Shown: piece after piece, positions 39,451 through 52,329 of the stretch
Layout of the letters: each line of letters starts with the position of its first letter
Numbering within the stretch: the first letter of the stretch is position 1
NCBI RefSeq assembly: GCF_040958095.1
Contig: NC_091175.1
Coordinates: forward strand, 18,264,195-18,328,194
DNA: 64,000 nucleotides
Origin: Procambarus clarkii
Taxonomy: Eukaryota; Arthropoda; Malacostraca; Decapoda; Cambaridae
Direction: 5' to 3'
Position numbers and translations under genes: made by a program
Notes under the pieces: generated by a model
Database searches by the model: none
What the model was told of the DNA's origin: nothing
What the model saw: only the letters and a program-made list of their open reading frames with translations

Positions 39451-41409
39451 TTCACCATCATGCCAGAAGTACAGTATGAAGCACCAACACCCAAGGCCAT
39501 CAATCTAATGTAAGTTAAGGAAATACTACTTTATGTAGTCAATGTAACGTAATGAAGTATACGAGTGTCGGGCAATGTTAGCTCCCATCATGCTAAAATT
39601 GGGCTTAGTGTGAGTGTGCTTAAGGGGCTAATGTATATATGTTCATTCATTCAAATTTTCTGTTCAGTACTATAATCCAAAGCAGTAAAAATTTACTTAT
39701 ATATAGGAAGTGTTGCATTTTGACATCTACAAGATGAAGTTTATCTCTATATCATAGTTGTTGTCTGTTATAAAGTAATGTTTAAAGACCTTGTTGTGGA
39801 TTGGGAAGTAATATTTTACAGCATTACCAATTGTTGATGATTTTGGACTTTATCCTGTTAAACCAAAATGGCCACATTTAGATCATAGTTCTGTGAAGGA
39901 ATCTTATTTAATGATCACACTCAGGGGTATGAATTTATATTTTTTTATTTTCTGTCCTTTTTTTAATCATTATTTCTTCTAATAATAATCCTTTACATTT
40001 TTCCACGAATTTCTGCGAAGCTTGGCAAGAGAAATATAAATAGATCAAACGTGAGGCGAGTTGAATAAGTTCGTATTGGAGAGAAACAATATTAGTACCG
40101 TATACAGCATAGTGATTCAGACTGCATGAATATCATTTTGTGATGTCGGCTACAGATCTACAATAGTAATTCACATAGCAAGTCAAACAAGATAAAATTA
40201 TCAGTAACTTTTTCAGACTACATATTCTAAAATATATTTTCTATAAAAATATGAGAGTTCAAATGAAAGGTAAATCATATCAGTGTTCTGAATGTCCTAA
40301 GAATTTTTCCAGAAAAAATGGGTTAGTAACACACATGAGAGTTCATAAAGGAGATAAACCATATCAATGTCTGGAATGCAATAAACACTTTAAAACAGAA
40401 GTTGAAAAAAATGATCACATGGAAATTCATTCAGAAGAAAAGCTGTTTCAGTGTTCAGTGTGTCCAAAGCAATTTTCAAGGAAAACACGGGCTAGTGGCA
40501 CACATGAGAGTTCATGCAAAAGTGAAAACTTATAAATGTTCAGTGTGTCATAAACAGTTCAAGTCGAGATCTGAAAAAATAAGCCACGTGAGAGCCCATA
40601 TGAAAGAAAGGCCATACCAATGTACAGTGTGCCCAAAAGGTTTTACAGAAAAGTCTAAACTATATTCACATATGAGAATTCATTCGGGAGAGAAGCGACA
40701 TCAGTGCTCACAGTGTCTCAAAGAGTTTTCGCCAAATTATAATATGGTCATACATATGCGAATTCATACAGGAGAAAAACCATTTAAGTGCTCTGTGTGT
40801 CAAAAAGGATTTTCAGAAAAATCTAAATTAGTAACACACATGAAAGTTCATACAAGAGAGAAACCGTATCAATGTACAGAGTGTCAAAAGTACTTTTCAA
40901 ATAAAAGTGGTTTAGTAATTCATATGAGAATTCATACTGGGGAGAAACCATTTTTATGTACAGAATGTCTTAAATCTTTTAAAACAAAATATGAACAAAT
41001 AAGCCATATGAAAGTTCATACAGGACAGAAACAATACCAGTGTTCAGAGTGTCAAAAGTACATATCAAGAAAATCTGATTTAATTAAACATATGAGACTT
41101 CACACTGGAGAAAAACCATTCACGTGCTCATATTGTCTGAAACAGTTTTCAGATAAATCGGATCTAGCAAGACATATGAGAGTTCATACAGGAGAAAAGC
41201 CGTATCATTGTTCAGTGTGTCTGAAAGACTTTGCAGAAAAATCTAGTTTGGTAAGACATAAGAGAGTACATACAGGAGAGAAGCCATATCAGTGTCCAGT
41301 GTGTCTAAAGGACTTTGCTGAAAAAGCTAAACAGATTATACATGAGAAAACTCATGCAAAAGAACTATATCAGGATTCAGAATGTTTAAAAGACTACAGA
41401 AAAACCTGA
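39451..41409 (+). CDS. C2H2 zinc-finger protein, two exons, frameshifted
   Basis: Exon 1 39451-39509 has ATG at 39460 ([16 protein letters not shown]); its phase-2 donor GTAAGT joins an acceptor at 40216 in frame, reaching [15 protein letters not shown] at 40251. Exon 2 encodes 13 fingers of the Kruppel type (CxxC, 12 residues, HxxxH) with HTGEKP-like linkers, and a truncated fourteenth with Asp for the first Cys. Near 40481-40486, within finger 3, an extra A in GGAAAACACGG shifts the frame; before it the frame ends at 40535, after it the frame runs 40402-41409. Poly(A) signal AATAAA at 41633. Likely a nuclear DNA-binding regulator if intact; either a recent pseudogene or a sequencing error. 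Confidence 0.75.
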
Positions 41410-41764
41410 ACAAGCAATACATACCGAGAGATCATGCTGGAGAGAAACAATATTGGAGCTCTGGAGTGAGTTTAAAATTCTAACAAGATATGTGTGTTCA
41501 TATAGATCAATTATATTAGTGATTAAAGTTAAGAGTTTTGTTAAAAATATTCTTTGGTAAAGCTTATGACAACCTGACACAGTACAGTATTTTATATTTA
41601 CTTGAAAGTTCATGGTTAAAGCTTATTTATGCAATAAATATTCAATATAATAATAGATTCAGAGTATGTAGAGCTCGTGTTGCCTACTAAGAAATTATCA
41701 GAAGAAAGCACCAAATCAATATGGCTATGTAATTAATTTCCATTGTTGATAACAGGAAAAATGT

Positions 41765-41985
41765 ACGTAGGCTTGTTGAGGTACCCACTAGGTTGACCAC
41801 TGACCCCCCTCAGGGTGCAACTCTCAACAATTGCCTAACTCTCGGGAATCTATTTTACTGTTAAGTGAATAGAGGTATCAGGTGAAAGGAAACACTCAAC
41901 CATTTCTGTTCTGCTTGGGGATTGAACTCGGTGCCTTGGTTGCGAGCTGAGGATGCAGATCACTGTACTATAGGACCTTTATAAC
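41765..41985 (-). mobile_element. tRNA-derived SINE (family a)
   Basis: Reverse copy with GTGCAACTCTCAACAATTGC, ATCAGGTGAAAGGAAACAC and a B-box complement near GGGGATTGAACTCGG. Confidence 0.65.
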
Positions 41986-42340
41986 ACCATTACAAAATAA
42001 TCAAGAGCCCTATGTATCATTCAGGATGTCAATATTAGAACAGAAAGACATAATTGATGTCAAAAGTGTCATATTCTCCAAGGATGCTATTGAAAGACAT
42101 GTGACTTGTAGGAACAGTTGGAAAGCAGTACATGTACATGTAATAGCCTTGAAAATCAGGACAGTCAACTAGAGGATAAATAACAGAAAGTTGAAAATGC
42201 AATTCTTGTTCCATTATATGCCCATGGGTTAATAATTTGTGGTGAAGTACAACTTATGATGTTGCAAGCTACATTTGCTTGTTTCACTAGATAAGAGGAA
42301 GACTGCAGAATAGGTCACATTTGAAATACAGTGTCATAGT

Positions 42341-42478
42341 TAAATAAATAAATGTTTATTCAGGTAAAAGTACATGCAGTACATACAAGATGAGTTACAA
42401 ACAGAATGTTGGATTTCTAGATAGAACTAGTGCATACTATGCCTAAAGCCACTAATACGCACAGCGTTTCGGGCAAAT
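42341..42478 (-). repeat. CGAAACGC tail repeat, best-preserved copy
   Basis: Runs from AATAAATGTTTATTCAGGTA through GATGAGTTACAAACAGAATG and CTAGATAGAACTAGTGCATA to AAAGCCACTAATACGCACAG and CGTTTCGGGCA. Other copies: 20158, 20638, 37905, 49911. Confidence 0.7.
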
Positions 42479-44830
42479 GTAGCTATACATAGTAGTTAGC
42501 TATGTATCTCCAATAATTGTGGTTCACATTATGAATGACAGAGAAGACGCCAGAGTAAGGAATTGACTCCTGGGTGATGGGACACGTCAAGATGGTACTG
42601 CTAAATTGCAGACAACCTCAATACGACTTGGTACCCAGCAAAACTTAATTTTTTATAATTAATATCAAGTTAATATGTTATTCCAGTGATGAGTAATGAA
42701 TATGACTCATTTTAAAACAAAAGTAATATAAAATCTTTTAAGCGAAATTAATAAGGCATAGAAGATGTAATATGCACTGTTTTGACTATTCAGTAATGAG
42801 AGAACGATTAAGGTGTGGGCTTGACTGCTACTAATTATGGAATATTGTGATGAATTAAAATGGCAGTAAGGAGGCATGCAGAATTGAAACACCAAATTGG
42901 GCCTCACAAATTGGATCATCCATTGGATAGAACTATGCTTTATTTTTAATAGATCACTTAGACATAATTTTAGTTTAGAAGCAGCTGAGATTTTCACAGT
43001 ACAGTAATATACTCTGCAAAATCTGATCATGGTTGTCAAAAAGTAATATTACTTCAGAGTAATAAATGCTTACAAATACATGTACTCCAGTGAACAGGAC
43101 AGTTTTTAATATTCAGTCTTTGGATATGTGTTAAAAACACATAAAGAAGGGGCCTTTACAGAAATAGTACTCGTGAAGCAGTGTTCTTTCAAAGGTTTTT
43201 ATGACATTTGTAACTACAGTATATTGGAAGAGTTTTGTCCTGAATACTGTACCTGTATTTTGTTTGTATTTCCCAGTTAAATTTGTTGCCTTCTTGTAAA
43301 ATACTATAATAATTTATTTAAAAAATATACAGTAGAACATAATTATGTATTATATTTCTATGACTTATATTAAATAGCCATGTGTGTAATCTTCCATGTA
43401 AGGAATTATTTATAAGGCAATATTTTATAAGCATTGAGAATTGCAGTGTTATCAAATATTACATGGCATCAAATGCCACTGCATTTGTTGTGCAATTATG
43501 ATATTATGGTTGTCATGTGGTTTCTACACTGTTGCTTTCAGTATGTAAGAGCATGGTAATCCAAATTCCAGTAATCTGAATGAATTCGTGCTCATCATTT
43601 GCAGGCAAGCAGCAGAAGCAAGCAGGTAGCTTCTAAAAAATGCAAGGGGGGTACACTGTGGAGGTAACAGGGTTGTGGTGCAACAAATTGGGAATTTGCT
43701 GACTTTTGTACATCCCTGGTAAGAAATATGGCTAATTCGAGTAGGGTGAGCCCCAAATGATTCGAATTATTGAGCACAGACAGTACAGTATATCCTAATG
43801 TTATTCATAACCTGACCTAGCAAAACAGAGCAGTTGCATCCCAGAATACTGGGATGCAACTGCTCTGGGTTAGAGTACTAATGATAATTATTATAATCAT
43901 TATATATAATTATCATTATAATAATTATTATTGGCATTCAGCTGAATCAGTATTATTATTATAATACTAATAGGATAAAAATCCACACTTGTGTATTTGT
44001 GAAATTTATGTAAAGAATTACAAAAAGTCTTTTGCATTCTTCTGAGTGTTTTGTCAAGGTCTGAGTGTGTGGTTAGGATTGAGAGGTACATCCCAATTAC
44101 TAAATCATTGATTTAATCTAATAATAATAATAATGCTAATTTTACTGTAATAACCCACATTAATAATAATTACTGTATTATTACTAACATTCAGCTAATA
44201 CATCATGTGTTTAAAAACAGTAGTATGTAAGAGCATTTGTTGCATATTTTATATATTACTCATCCATGTTAAAGATAAACACAATATATCTATGTTAAAA
44301 TACAGAAGTCATACAATGATACTGAACCTGCAGATACCTTTAAGCCCGTTATGATCCATTTGATAGTGCATGTGCATTAGGAGCTCAGTGATATGGGTTG
44401 AATTTCATTGTATGGCTTCAATATTTTCTCACAGTAAGATTACCATTATGTTTCAATAGTACTGTGCTGTATTTGCTGATGTAGAAGATGTATCATAATT
44501 TTAGAACAAACTATTTTTGTTATAATAGAGTATTTTAACATTTACTGTATTCTTTATAATAATGGCAACAAATGTTATATAGTACTGTACTGTATATAAT
44601 GTAGTGTAAATATATATATTCTGTATATTCATATCAGCAGCCAGTGCACAACTACTCAACCTGACTTAAAAGTAGGAAGAAATATGAGCAAGGGAGAGTG
44701 TGGGTCAATTTGCTTAAGAACAGATATAGTTGACATGTTAATATCAGATGTTGTTAAGCCTCCAGGCATTTGTTTTAAAATATTTATAAAAACTCCTTAT
44801 ATATAAGGAGTTAAAACTCCTTATATATAC
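42479..44830. other. AT-rich intergenic sequence
   Basis: No convincing gene. Short ATT and TAA repeats (43880-44180), and a reverse copy of the 34425 repeat at 44344-44445. Confidence 0.45.
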
Positions 44831-44985
44831 ACTTTCCCATACTTTTACTGTGTCACAATTTGATAAGGGTCCAGAACAGACTGAAATGCCATCACTTTCA
44901 TTTCATGTAAGTATTCACATGGGTTGGGTTATGTGTTTCAGCCATGTTATTGTGATTATCTTCTCTGCAGAAAAACAGGCTGGGT
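44830..44985 (+). repeat. Mini-element E, decayed copy
   Basis: TTTGATAAGGGTCCAGAACA, ACTGAAATGCCATCACTTTC and TTTCAGCCATGTTATTGTGA follow the order of the unit at 30792-30900. Confidence 0.5.
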
Positions 44986-45679
44986 GGTTGATCGGTTGAT
45001 GGATGCTAGCTTAGAGGATACTGTACACATCTAGAACTGGTTTACATGGCTTCTTGGGGTAATAAATGAAAATGTTGACAGCTTGTATTGATCAATCCAC
45101 TGAATCAACATGAATTGCATTCACTGATTAAGGCTGGCTGTACGTGTCTTATGTATTGCCAACCTGACCTGGCTGGCCAACTGACTGTAGTGACACCCAG
45201 AAAAACTGAACCATACTGACTGACTACTGTACGTAATGATATCATTCTTTGCATTTACAGGTATTTACAGTATTTACAGTGATATTCTGGTATTACTTTT
45301 TCATTTATTAATACAAAATCAATGTATACAAATGTCATTATATGCACCTTTAGCTCTACTCTAATGCCTTGCAAGCTCCTACATTAAATGAAATGGTTGG
45401 GCCTCCTACTTTGGCTAAATATTTGAATTTAATTATACTGACGAGAATGTGGTTGTTGATTATCTCCAGCTGTATATTTGTTTACTGTGGTTCATTAGCT
45501 CAAACATTGCCTTTGTGTTCATGATAGTTTGGCACACATGTTGTTGTTGATGTATTTTCAATAGAAGGCCACCAATTTACTTCACTGCTCCACATTGTTG
45601 AGGTTCTGGTAAAAGTCACCAATAATATCTTGCGTAATGCAAGCTTTTGTACAACTACAAAACCAATTCTACAGGGTTG

Positions 45680-45770
45680 GGGTTTTTGGATATAAATAGG
45701 AGCTGCCTCATATGGGCCAATAGGCCTTCTGGAGTTACCTTCATTCTTATGTTCTTAACCTTGTTGCTGG
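45680..45770 (+). repeat. LINE-tail-like repeat with AGGAGCTGCCTC
   Basis: ATAAATAGGAGCTGCCTCAT then GGGCCAATAGGCCTTCTGGA and TTCATTCTTATGTTCTTAA; a reverse copy is at 62740-62825 and related text at 12296-12420 and 38240-38340. Confidence 0.5.
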
Positions 45771-45829
45771 AGGCAGGGACCTCCAAGACTGGTATGATAC
45801 CAACATTATAATAGAGTACCAGGGGCACT

Positions 45830-46610
45830 CCATCGTCCAGGTGGACATATTTATCCACACCCTTCGTAGGAAGTGTGCTAGCCCTCCTAAGTGTTGCTCA
45901 AATTACTTTGCAAGACAATTGGACCATTCTGACCTTGCTTGTACTCTGGAGAGTCAAATTTTCTGTCCTAGAATATGTACCCTCCTCGTATCGGTGCCAT
46001 ACTTGTTGGAAATTTGGCCATGGGGCTTCAACTTGAATGGGTGCACTGTTCTTTTGGCAAATTTGGGGTGAATCCAACCATGTTAAGGCTACTTATACAA
46101 CCCTACTAGTTCACTGCACAAATCACAATGTTGATCATGTGCTTTGTAGCTCCTGTGTTCATTATAAAATGAACCTTTTGCAATGCGAGGCATCAGTAAT
46201 AGAACCTGGGTTTCTTCATGAGTGTCACATATGCTTGTGCTAATCGTCATGAACTTTCATCACATTTTCATTCTAGTCCCCTTTTCCAGAACTATTTCCA
46301 TGGCCTTGCCATTGTGAGCTCAACTGATGTGCATTATTCTCCTGCCTCTTCAGTCTGCTGCTGGCAGAAATCTTCACCGACCCATTCCCACATCCATGTC
46401 CCTTCCTCCATGACCATCCTCCGTGCATGGTCCCGTCCCCTGCCTTTGAGTGTCCTCTGATATCTTATTGCCAATGCAGGCCTAGACTCAATACCCCCAC
46501 TTTAGTTCTTTCCTCTTCCTGCCCCTCATGGTCACAGTTCTTAATGACCTTGGCAGACACTGACACGACACAATAGAGGCCGTTCGTTCCTGTCCCATCT
46601 GCAACTATTG
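45830..46610 (+). pseudogene. Decayed ORF1 of the I/Nimb-like LINE family
   Basis: CCAGGTGGACATATTTATCC and, further on, TGTTGGAAATTTGGCCATGG line up with the ORF1 region of the LINE at 262-6030 (4480-4800 read on minus), including the first CCHC knuckle as CWKFGHG. The frame is broken many times, so this is an old copy. Confidence 0.6.
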
Positions 46611-46614
46611 GGGG

Positions 46615-46665
46615 GGGGGGGGGGTGAGAGAGAGAGAGAATGAATGAATGAATGAATGAATGGTT
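46615..46665. repeat. G run, (GA)n and (GAAT)n microsatellites
   Basis: Simple repeats in succession: G tract, GAGA tract, then GAAT units. Confidence 0.9.
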
Positions 46666-46689
46666 TGCAAAGTACACAATTTGTTATTT

Positions 46690-47470
46690 GTAATAGCTTT
46701 CAAATGTGATCTCTCTGTGGCCTTTCCCCTGCCACTGAAACTGTGGGAAATGTTTGGCTAGATTTTGTATTGGCCACAAGACTAACTTATGAACACTTGT
46801 TAGAAAGAAATCTGCACCTGTTGAAACTGTGTCGTTCCACTGAAAGTTGCTTTCATCCTCGTATAAAGTCCTGATTTTCAAGATGGTCAAAATACTTTTC
46901 TTTACAAATGTTTCATGTGCTGCTCTATAAAATCTTCTGTAAGCCTAACTCCTTTGATATCACTCATCTTGTCATCATGCTCTCGTATTAGCATTCTGAA
47001 TGATTCCTAGGAACATTTTGAATGTTCTGTGACAGAGGGTTCTATACTGATATTGTCTTTCAAGCTTGATGTATTGTTTTGATAACTACTTATTTGTAAA
47101 AATCTTCCATACTGTTGCTGCATAAACTGCTTATAATCGTCCTCGACTAGCACCTTGTTCTTTGATTTCTTTATGGGATATCCAGAATATATGTTGTCCT
47201 CTAATAGCCACATCAAGAAATACTAAGCCACATTGTAGTCACAATACAGCTGATGACGACAAAGGATAGCTCTGATCAGTAAGTATATCTGTTTTAAAGT
47301 TTAATATTCTTAGTTTATGTATGTTATCACAGTAACTACATGGCATTAGGCCTGTTAGAATATATAGGGAGAGGGGCGTCAGCTGATAAAATTTCAGCAT
47401 CTTGACCTAATTCCTCTGTATAGGCGTCAAATTCACCAAAATCCACCACAGCACCAATTATTGTATCCCA
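46690..47470 (-). pseudogene. Unidentified coding-like remnant
   Basis: On the minus strand three open stretches in close succession look protein-like: 47468-47338 (TIIGAVVDFGEFDAYTEELG then QDAEILSADAPLPIYSNRPN), near 46990-46910 (MLIREHDDKMSDIKGVRLTE then DFIEQHMKHL) and 46890-46690 (LKIRTLYEDESNFQWNDTVS). Stops separate them. I do not recognise the family; an old transposon or a dead gene are both possible. Confidence 0.35.
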
Positions 47471-47867
47471 AATAAGAACATAAAAGCATCATACAGGGAT
47501 TTTATGTGGAGCAACACTTTGACCCTTGGTGAGTACCTTTTTTCAATGTATTATTAATGGTGTGATTGTGACTAGTGAGATTCAGTACCCTTATAATTAT
47601 TGATTATGCTTTCTGAACTTCAGTCAGCATAGTTGCACCACAACAACTATTCATCACAAGATGCTCTTACATTTTCCGCTGTTCATCTTGCGGCTTATGT
47701 TGATTATTTTTTAATAAAATTTTGGATACTAGATCTATCTAGAGACCTGGCTCAAATAAATTTGCATATCACAAAATCCAAGATGGCAGAACATTCAAAA
47801 TCCAGGCACTTTGCCTGTGAATTTTCCCCACATTGCTCTAACCAGTAACATTTGTAAGATCTTTTAA

Positions 47868-47985
47868 CAGTGTGAAAGAAACTCTGCCCATGTTTCTGCC
47901 TCAGCCGGGGATCGAACCCGGGCCCTTAGAACTACTGACCCCAGATTGCTGTCCCACTCAGCCACAAGGGCCCCATTTTGCTCTG
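47868..47985 (-). mobile_element. SINE head (family c)
   Basis: Reverse copy of the tRNA-like head: B-box complement GGGGATCGAACCCGGGCCC, A-box complement CACTCAGCCACAAGG. Confidence 0.7.
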
Positions 47986-49736
47986 GAACTATATCTTGGA
48001 ATTTGTTACTAACTAGTATTATGTACAGTACCACAGAAGGTACTAAATAATTTTCCAGGTTAGGTACCAGTACTTTCAAAATTAAAATACAGAATTACCA
48101 TAAGTATTACAACCTTCCATATATTATGGAATGATAAGATTCAGGCTAAAAGCCAAATGCTGAAATGAATTTTGAAGGGTTGTGGTAGTCATGTTAAGTG
48201 ACAGAAGCAACACTACAGTACACATATTTACTGTAAACTGGAATAAAATAGGAAGAGAATAAATATAGAATGGAACAGACAGCAGGGCATTTTTAAGGAT
48301 CCAAGGCAGACACTTAACAAGGCTCTGTAGCTATCAGTTGAAATTAATGAATTTTTAATTGTCAGCAATGTTAAAGGAATGGCAATGATACAAGCATGTT
48401 AGTAATAAATATTTTTAATTTGTTATACGTGTATCATAACTGCAAGTCACAATAAATTAATGTATTAGCCATTAACAGGCCAAATAAAGTTAAAGGTCAA
48501 TACTGTACTAGTTTTGTCTACTTTACACATGCTCTTAAATGAGCCGAGTTTACTTATGCTGCATATTTGTTTATGCTGTCAGAAATCTCTTAATTTTCAT
48601 TCACAACACAAGAGCATGGCTGGATGACACTCCAGTCATCACTGTACATGTCCCTGAAGTCATTAAGGTGTTTCACTTTCTGCCGCATGCATGCCCAATG
48701 CCACACATTACAGGAAACTTTAGCTTGTGTTAAGCATTTGAAGTTTTGTTCTAATGCTGCTGATGTACAATGTATTCTATTATTATAGAACTTGTAATTC
48801 TAATAATATACCAATTATAAACAACCTACATTTAGAATTAAAATTTACACGTTAAACTGACTTTGCACATCACAGGTCATACAATACAGTACTGTACTGG
48901 CAAACTGTGAAACACACAACATTAAAGTACTGATAACTTGGATATAAATTGTTTAATATACAAAATATAATTTTATCTCTTCTTATAAGCCACATTTCCT
49001 GACTATGCTTTTAGTTACATAATTAAAAACAGGAATGTCTTGTGAAATTATCTAAGTACTGTACCATAGTTTCAAATTTAATAAAGGTAATGAGCAAAAC
49101 ATTATTGGAACCATCCAATGTTTCCAGCAACTAAATACAAATAGGTGAACCCATTCCAGTCATAAAAAAAAGTTAAAGTGACATTTCAGTCTGTCCTGTA
49201 CCCCTATCATAAGGTGTCTGGGACAGACCAAGATGTCATCTCTTTTCTTTTTGTATGTGTGTGTGGGATGGGTATTAACCCTTAAACTGCTCCTGTCATT
49301 CTCAAATGATAAACCGACAATGATCCTGTCACTTGTGAAAGATTCACATGTGCCACTTAATATTCAAAGTCCTTAAATATTCTATGTAGTTTCTTTTGAC
49401 ACACTGACTGTAGTTTACCATATTGGGAAAAAATAAAAGCCTTGGTTACTTTCCTGGACATTAAAAAAAATTGCACTATGTCAGGTGCTTCATTTACACC
49501 TATGCTCAGAAAAATTGATGCCATGCAAAACTTCAAGGACATTTATGGACCAGGAGATATGCCGGATGTGATAAAATATTACACATAGTTTACTTGAAAA
49601 GTCAAATCCTGAAAATTAATTTTAAACATAATGGCAACATGTGGCCAAACTAAAATGAATAGATTTTTTCTTGACACATCAGAAATAAGGTTTGGTGATA
49701 TACTGCAAATGGAGAATCATTTTTCTTTTTTATGCA
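47986..49736. other. AT-rich intergenic sequence
   Basis: No gene recognised; contains a decayed mini-element E near 49190-49280 (CAGACCAAGATGTCATC). Confidence 0.4.
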
Positions 49737-50130
49737 CCAGGACCCGGATTCACAAAGCAGTTAAGCAAGTACTTATGAATGTGTACGTGCATCTTTCCTC
49801 AATCTTTGACGGCTTTGGTTACATTTATTAAACAGTTTACATACATGAAAACTTCCCAATCAACTGTTGTTGTTGTTATAAACAGCCTCCTGGTACTTCG
49901 GAGCTCATTCCTGCCCGAAACGCTTTGCGTAATAGTGGCTTTAGGCATTGTATGTACTAGCTCTTATCTATAAAGCCAACAAACTTTGTAAAATCTCTTT
50001 ATGTATGTACCTTTGCCTAAATAAAAATTATTATTATTAACTGTTAAATAGCAGTAAAAAAGTTGCCAAAGATTGAGAAAAGATAGACAGGTTCCTAAGT
50101 GCTTGCGTAATGGCTTCGTGAATCTGGCCC
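49737..50130. mobile_element. MITE with long inverted ends, split by a nested repeat
   Basis: The left end GGACCCGGATTCACAAAGCA and right end GGCTTCGTGAATCTGGCCCC are inverted; inward, AATCTTTGACGGCTTTGGTT pairs with GCCAAAGATTGA. Between them a forward CGAAACGC tail repeat (49911-50037) is inserted. Confidence 0.65.
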
Positions 50131-50225
50131 CAGGTTCGTCAGTGCTTGCGTAACTGCTTTGTGAACCTGGCCCCAGGTTCGTCAGTACTTGTGTAACTGC
50201 TTCGTGAATCTGGCCCCAGGAAATG
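50101..50225 (+). repeat. 43-bp tandem repeat of the MITE end, three units
   Basis: Units start at 50101, 50144 and 50187 (GCTTGCGTAA, GCTTGCGTAA, ACTTGTGTAA), each ending in CTGGCCCCAGG. Confidence 0.85.
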
Positions 50226-51590
50226 TATCAAAAAATTTGGTGTGCAGTTTGAGGATTAATTTCCAGCCACATTATGACTGCCAAAATAAGAGGACTTGCT
50301 AGCAGAATAACCTCATCCTCCTCAACATAGGAGCAGCTAGAAGAGACAGAATCGTAGCTTGCTCCTCATTAGCCATAAAATGCACAAGCTTAGTTTATTA
50401 TAGAGAAAATAACCAGAAACTATTTCATCTGAATCCACAGTACTCTAATTCTGTGGAGAGCAAGAACCGAAATGAACGATTCTGAATATAGTACATTTAT
50501 AACAAGAAACAGAGATGGCTGCCAGTACAGTATGCAATTTCCATTTATGAAGTGTTACGACCCTTGCCTAGCGACACTTGTGTGACCTGTAACAACTCTG
50601 AAAGGGAGATATAGCTGCTAATATAACCTGAGATGAATGCTGAAACTTGCCATTATAAACTAAACACATTTATCCTATGGTACAGATGTTTTGATGCTGG
50701 TAAAAAAGCTATCATAGCCAAGACATACACATGTGCACAAATGCATTAAAATCTAGACATGATCCTGCTATTGTCAAGTAATGCTGAACATGTTCAATAA
50801 AGATAACGAGGCAGTCATTATATATAACAAAGATAACGTGCTTCTTTGTAAATACTTCTCACTAGACACAGCTTCTGACCATATGGAAGGCTAAATAGCT
50901 TCATGTACAAGTAGGCTTAAATTTGTTTAAGAAACAGGCTCTTGAAAAAAGCCATAATACCCAGTACATTATGCAAATGGCTCATACATGCCCAATTACG
51001 GTTTCCTGTAACTTATCATTTTGAATAGGATACAATGCTGTTATGTGTAAAGATCATATCAGTAATACCTAAAAATCCTTGAAGAATGTTTGTTTGCAGA
51101 CAATACCCTAAATCAGGTCTTTCATTACTATCCATTTATTTATATTAAAAAACTACTCTTAACAATGTGTTGGTTCAAGACAGTCAATCCTTATCATGCC
51201 TCTTATAACAATGTTGCTAATTTGCTAACAAGTTGAATGACAGTAGTGTAGCTGTCTGACATCCTGCTTCAAATGCACTGGCTAGCCTTATGTCAGAGCC
51301 AATAGGCTTGTGTAAGAATGTCTTCAATAGTCCTTAACACATCCTGTACTGTACATCCAGTTGCACTTGTGCCACTCGCAAGAAATCTTCTCATACAATA
51401 AAGGTAATTCAAGAGACTATACTCGCTTGAGAAACACTCACCACTATATACAGACTGCATTATCCAAGATGTCTAACCCGAGGTATGTGGCACAAGAATA
51501 AGAAAACCTTATTTTTGTGCAGACTAGGACCCACTGACCATCAAAACCTTGGTCTGTGGGTCTTAGATCCACAGATCTATATCCTAATTA
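50226..51590. other. Intergenic, no feature recognised
   Basis: No exon with good coding or splice signals. Confidence 0.4.
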
Positions 51591-51594
51591 TTAA

Positions 51595-51665
51595 TCAGGT
51601 CATCAATAGGCCTGGTCAACGATCAGGCCACAGGGACGCTAAGCCCCAAAATCATCTCAAGGTAA
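51595..51665 (+). mobile_element. SINE tail (family c)
   Basis: GGGACGCTAAGCCCCAAAAT and CATCTCAAGGTAACC match the end of the 28775 SINE. Confidence 0.6.
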
Positions 51666-51914
51666 CCACAATAAGATATCAAGTATTTTCTTATCATATC
51701 TGAACACCGTTTATAAACTTCATCTATTGGCAACTCGACTTGCAAGTATCATCAGAGCTCCATCCCTGATATGATGCTGTGAAATGAATTTAACATGATG
51801 TTACTAAAAGAATAAGAGCTAAAATTATTGACAATACAGTACTGCAGTATCTTAAGATTTAAGAAAATACTCAAAATGTCTATATATTTACAGTACCTAA
51901 GGAAAGGTAGAAGA

Positions 51915-51990
51915 ATTACCGTATTTTCCAGCATATACGACGCACCTATTTTACAAAGGTATTTTGTGGAAAAAATTATTTTAGTACATT
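51915..51990. repeat. Possible DNA-transposon end
   Basis: ACCGTATTTTCCAGCATATA then CGACGCACCTATTTT resembles a terminal sequence common among animal DNA transposons; no partner end found. Confidence 0.3.
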
Positions 51991-52054
51991 TCATTATAAA
52001 TTAATTAAAAGTAATGTTCAAATGGTTTTGTAAGGGAAAAAACATAAATTTTTT

Positions 52055-52215
52055 AATTACCTAGGTGTAGTTACAGGATGAGAGCTACGCTCATGGTGTC
52101 CCGTCTTCCCAGCACTCTTTGTCGTATAACACTTTGAAACTACCAGTACTGACGGTTTTAGCCTCCACCACCTTCTCACCTAACTGCATGTCAATACATG
52201 CTCAGTTGGTGGTGG
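52055..52215 (-). mobile_element. LINE 3' end, relic
   Basis: ACCTAGGTGTAGTTACAGGA and GTGGTGTCCCGTCTTCCCAG are of the type seen at 3' ends of arthropod LINE copies; reading direction is inferred as minus. Confidence 0.35.
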
Positions 52216-52329
52216 ACCACAAACTTGTATCCTATCTGCCTGCAAATACGGTAAATGACAGAGATAGGGCTATAAGAAAAAACATTACAGCCCTCAATTT
52301 TAAGTAGAGCTTTCATAGTATAAGATCAT

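Noticed and set aside
7145-49990. CRISPR-like regularly spaced repeats from the recurring CGAAACGC core
   Set aside because: Copies lie kilobases apart in both orientations and are retroposon-like; no array.
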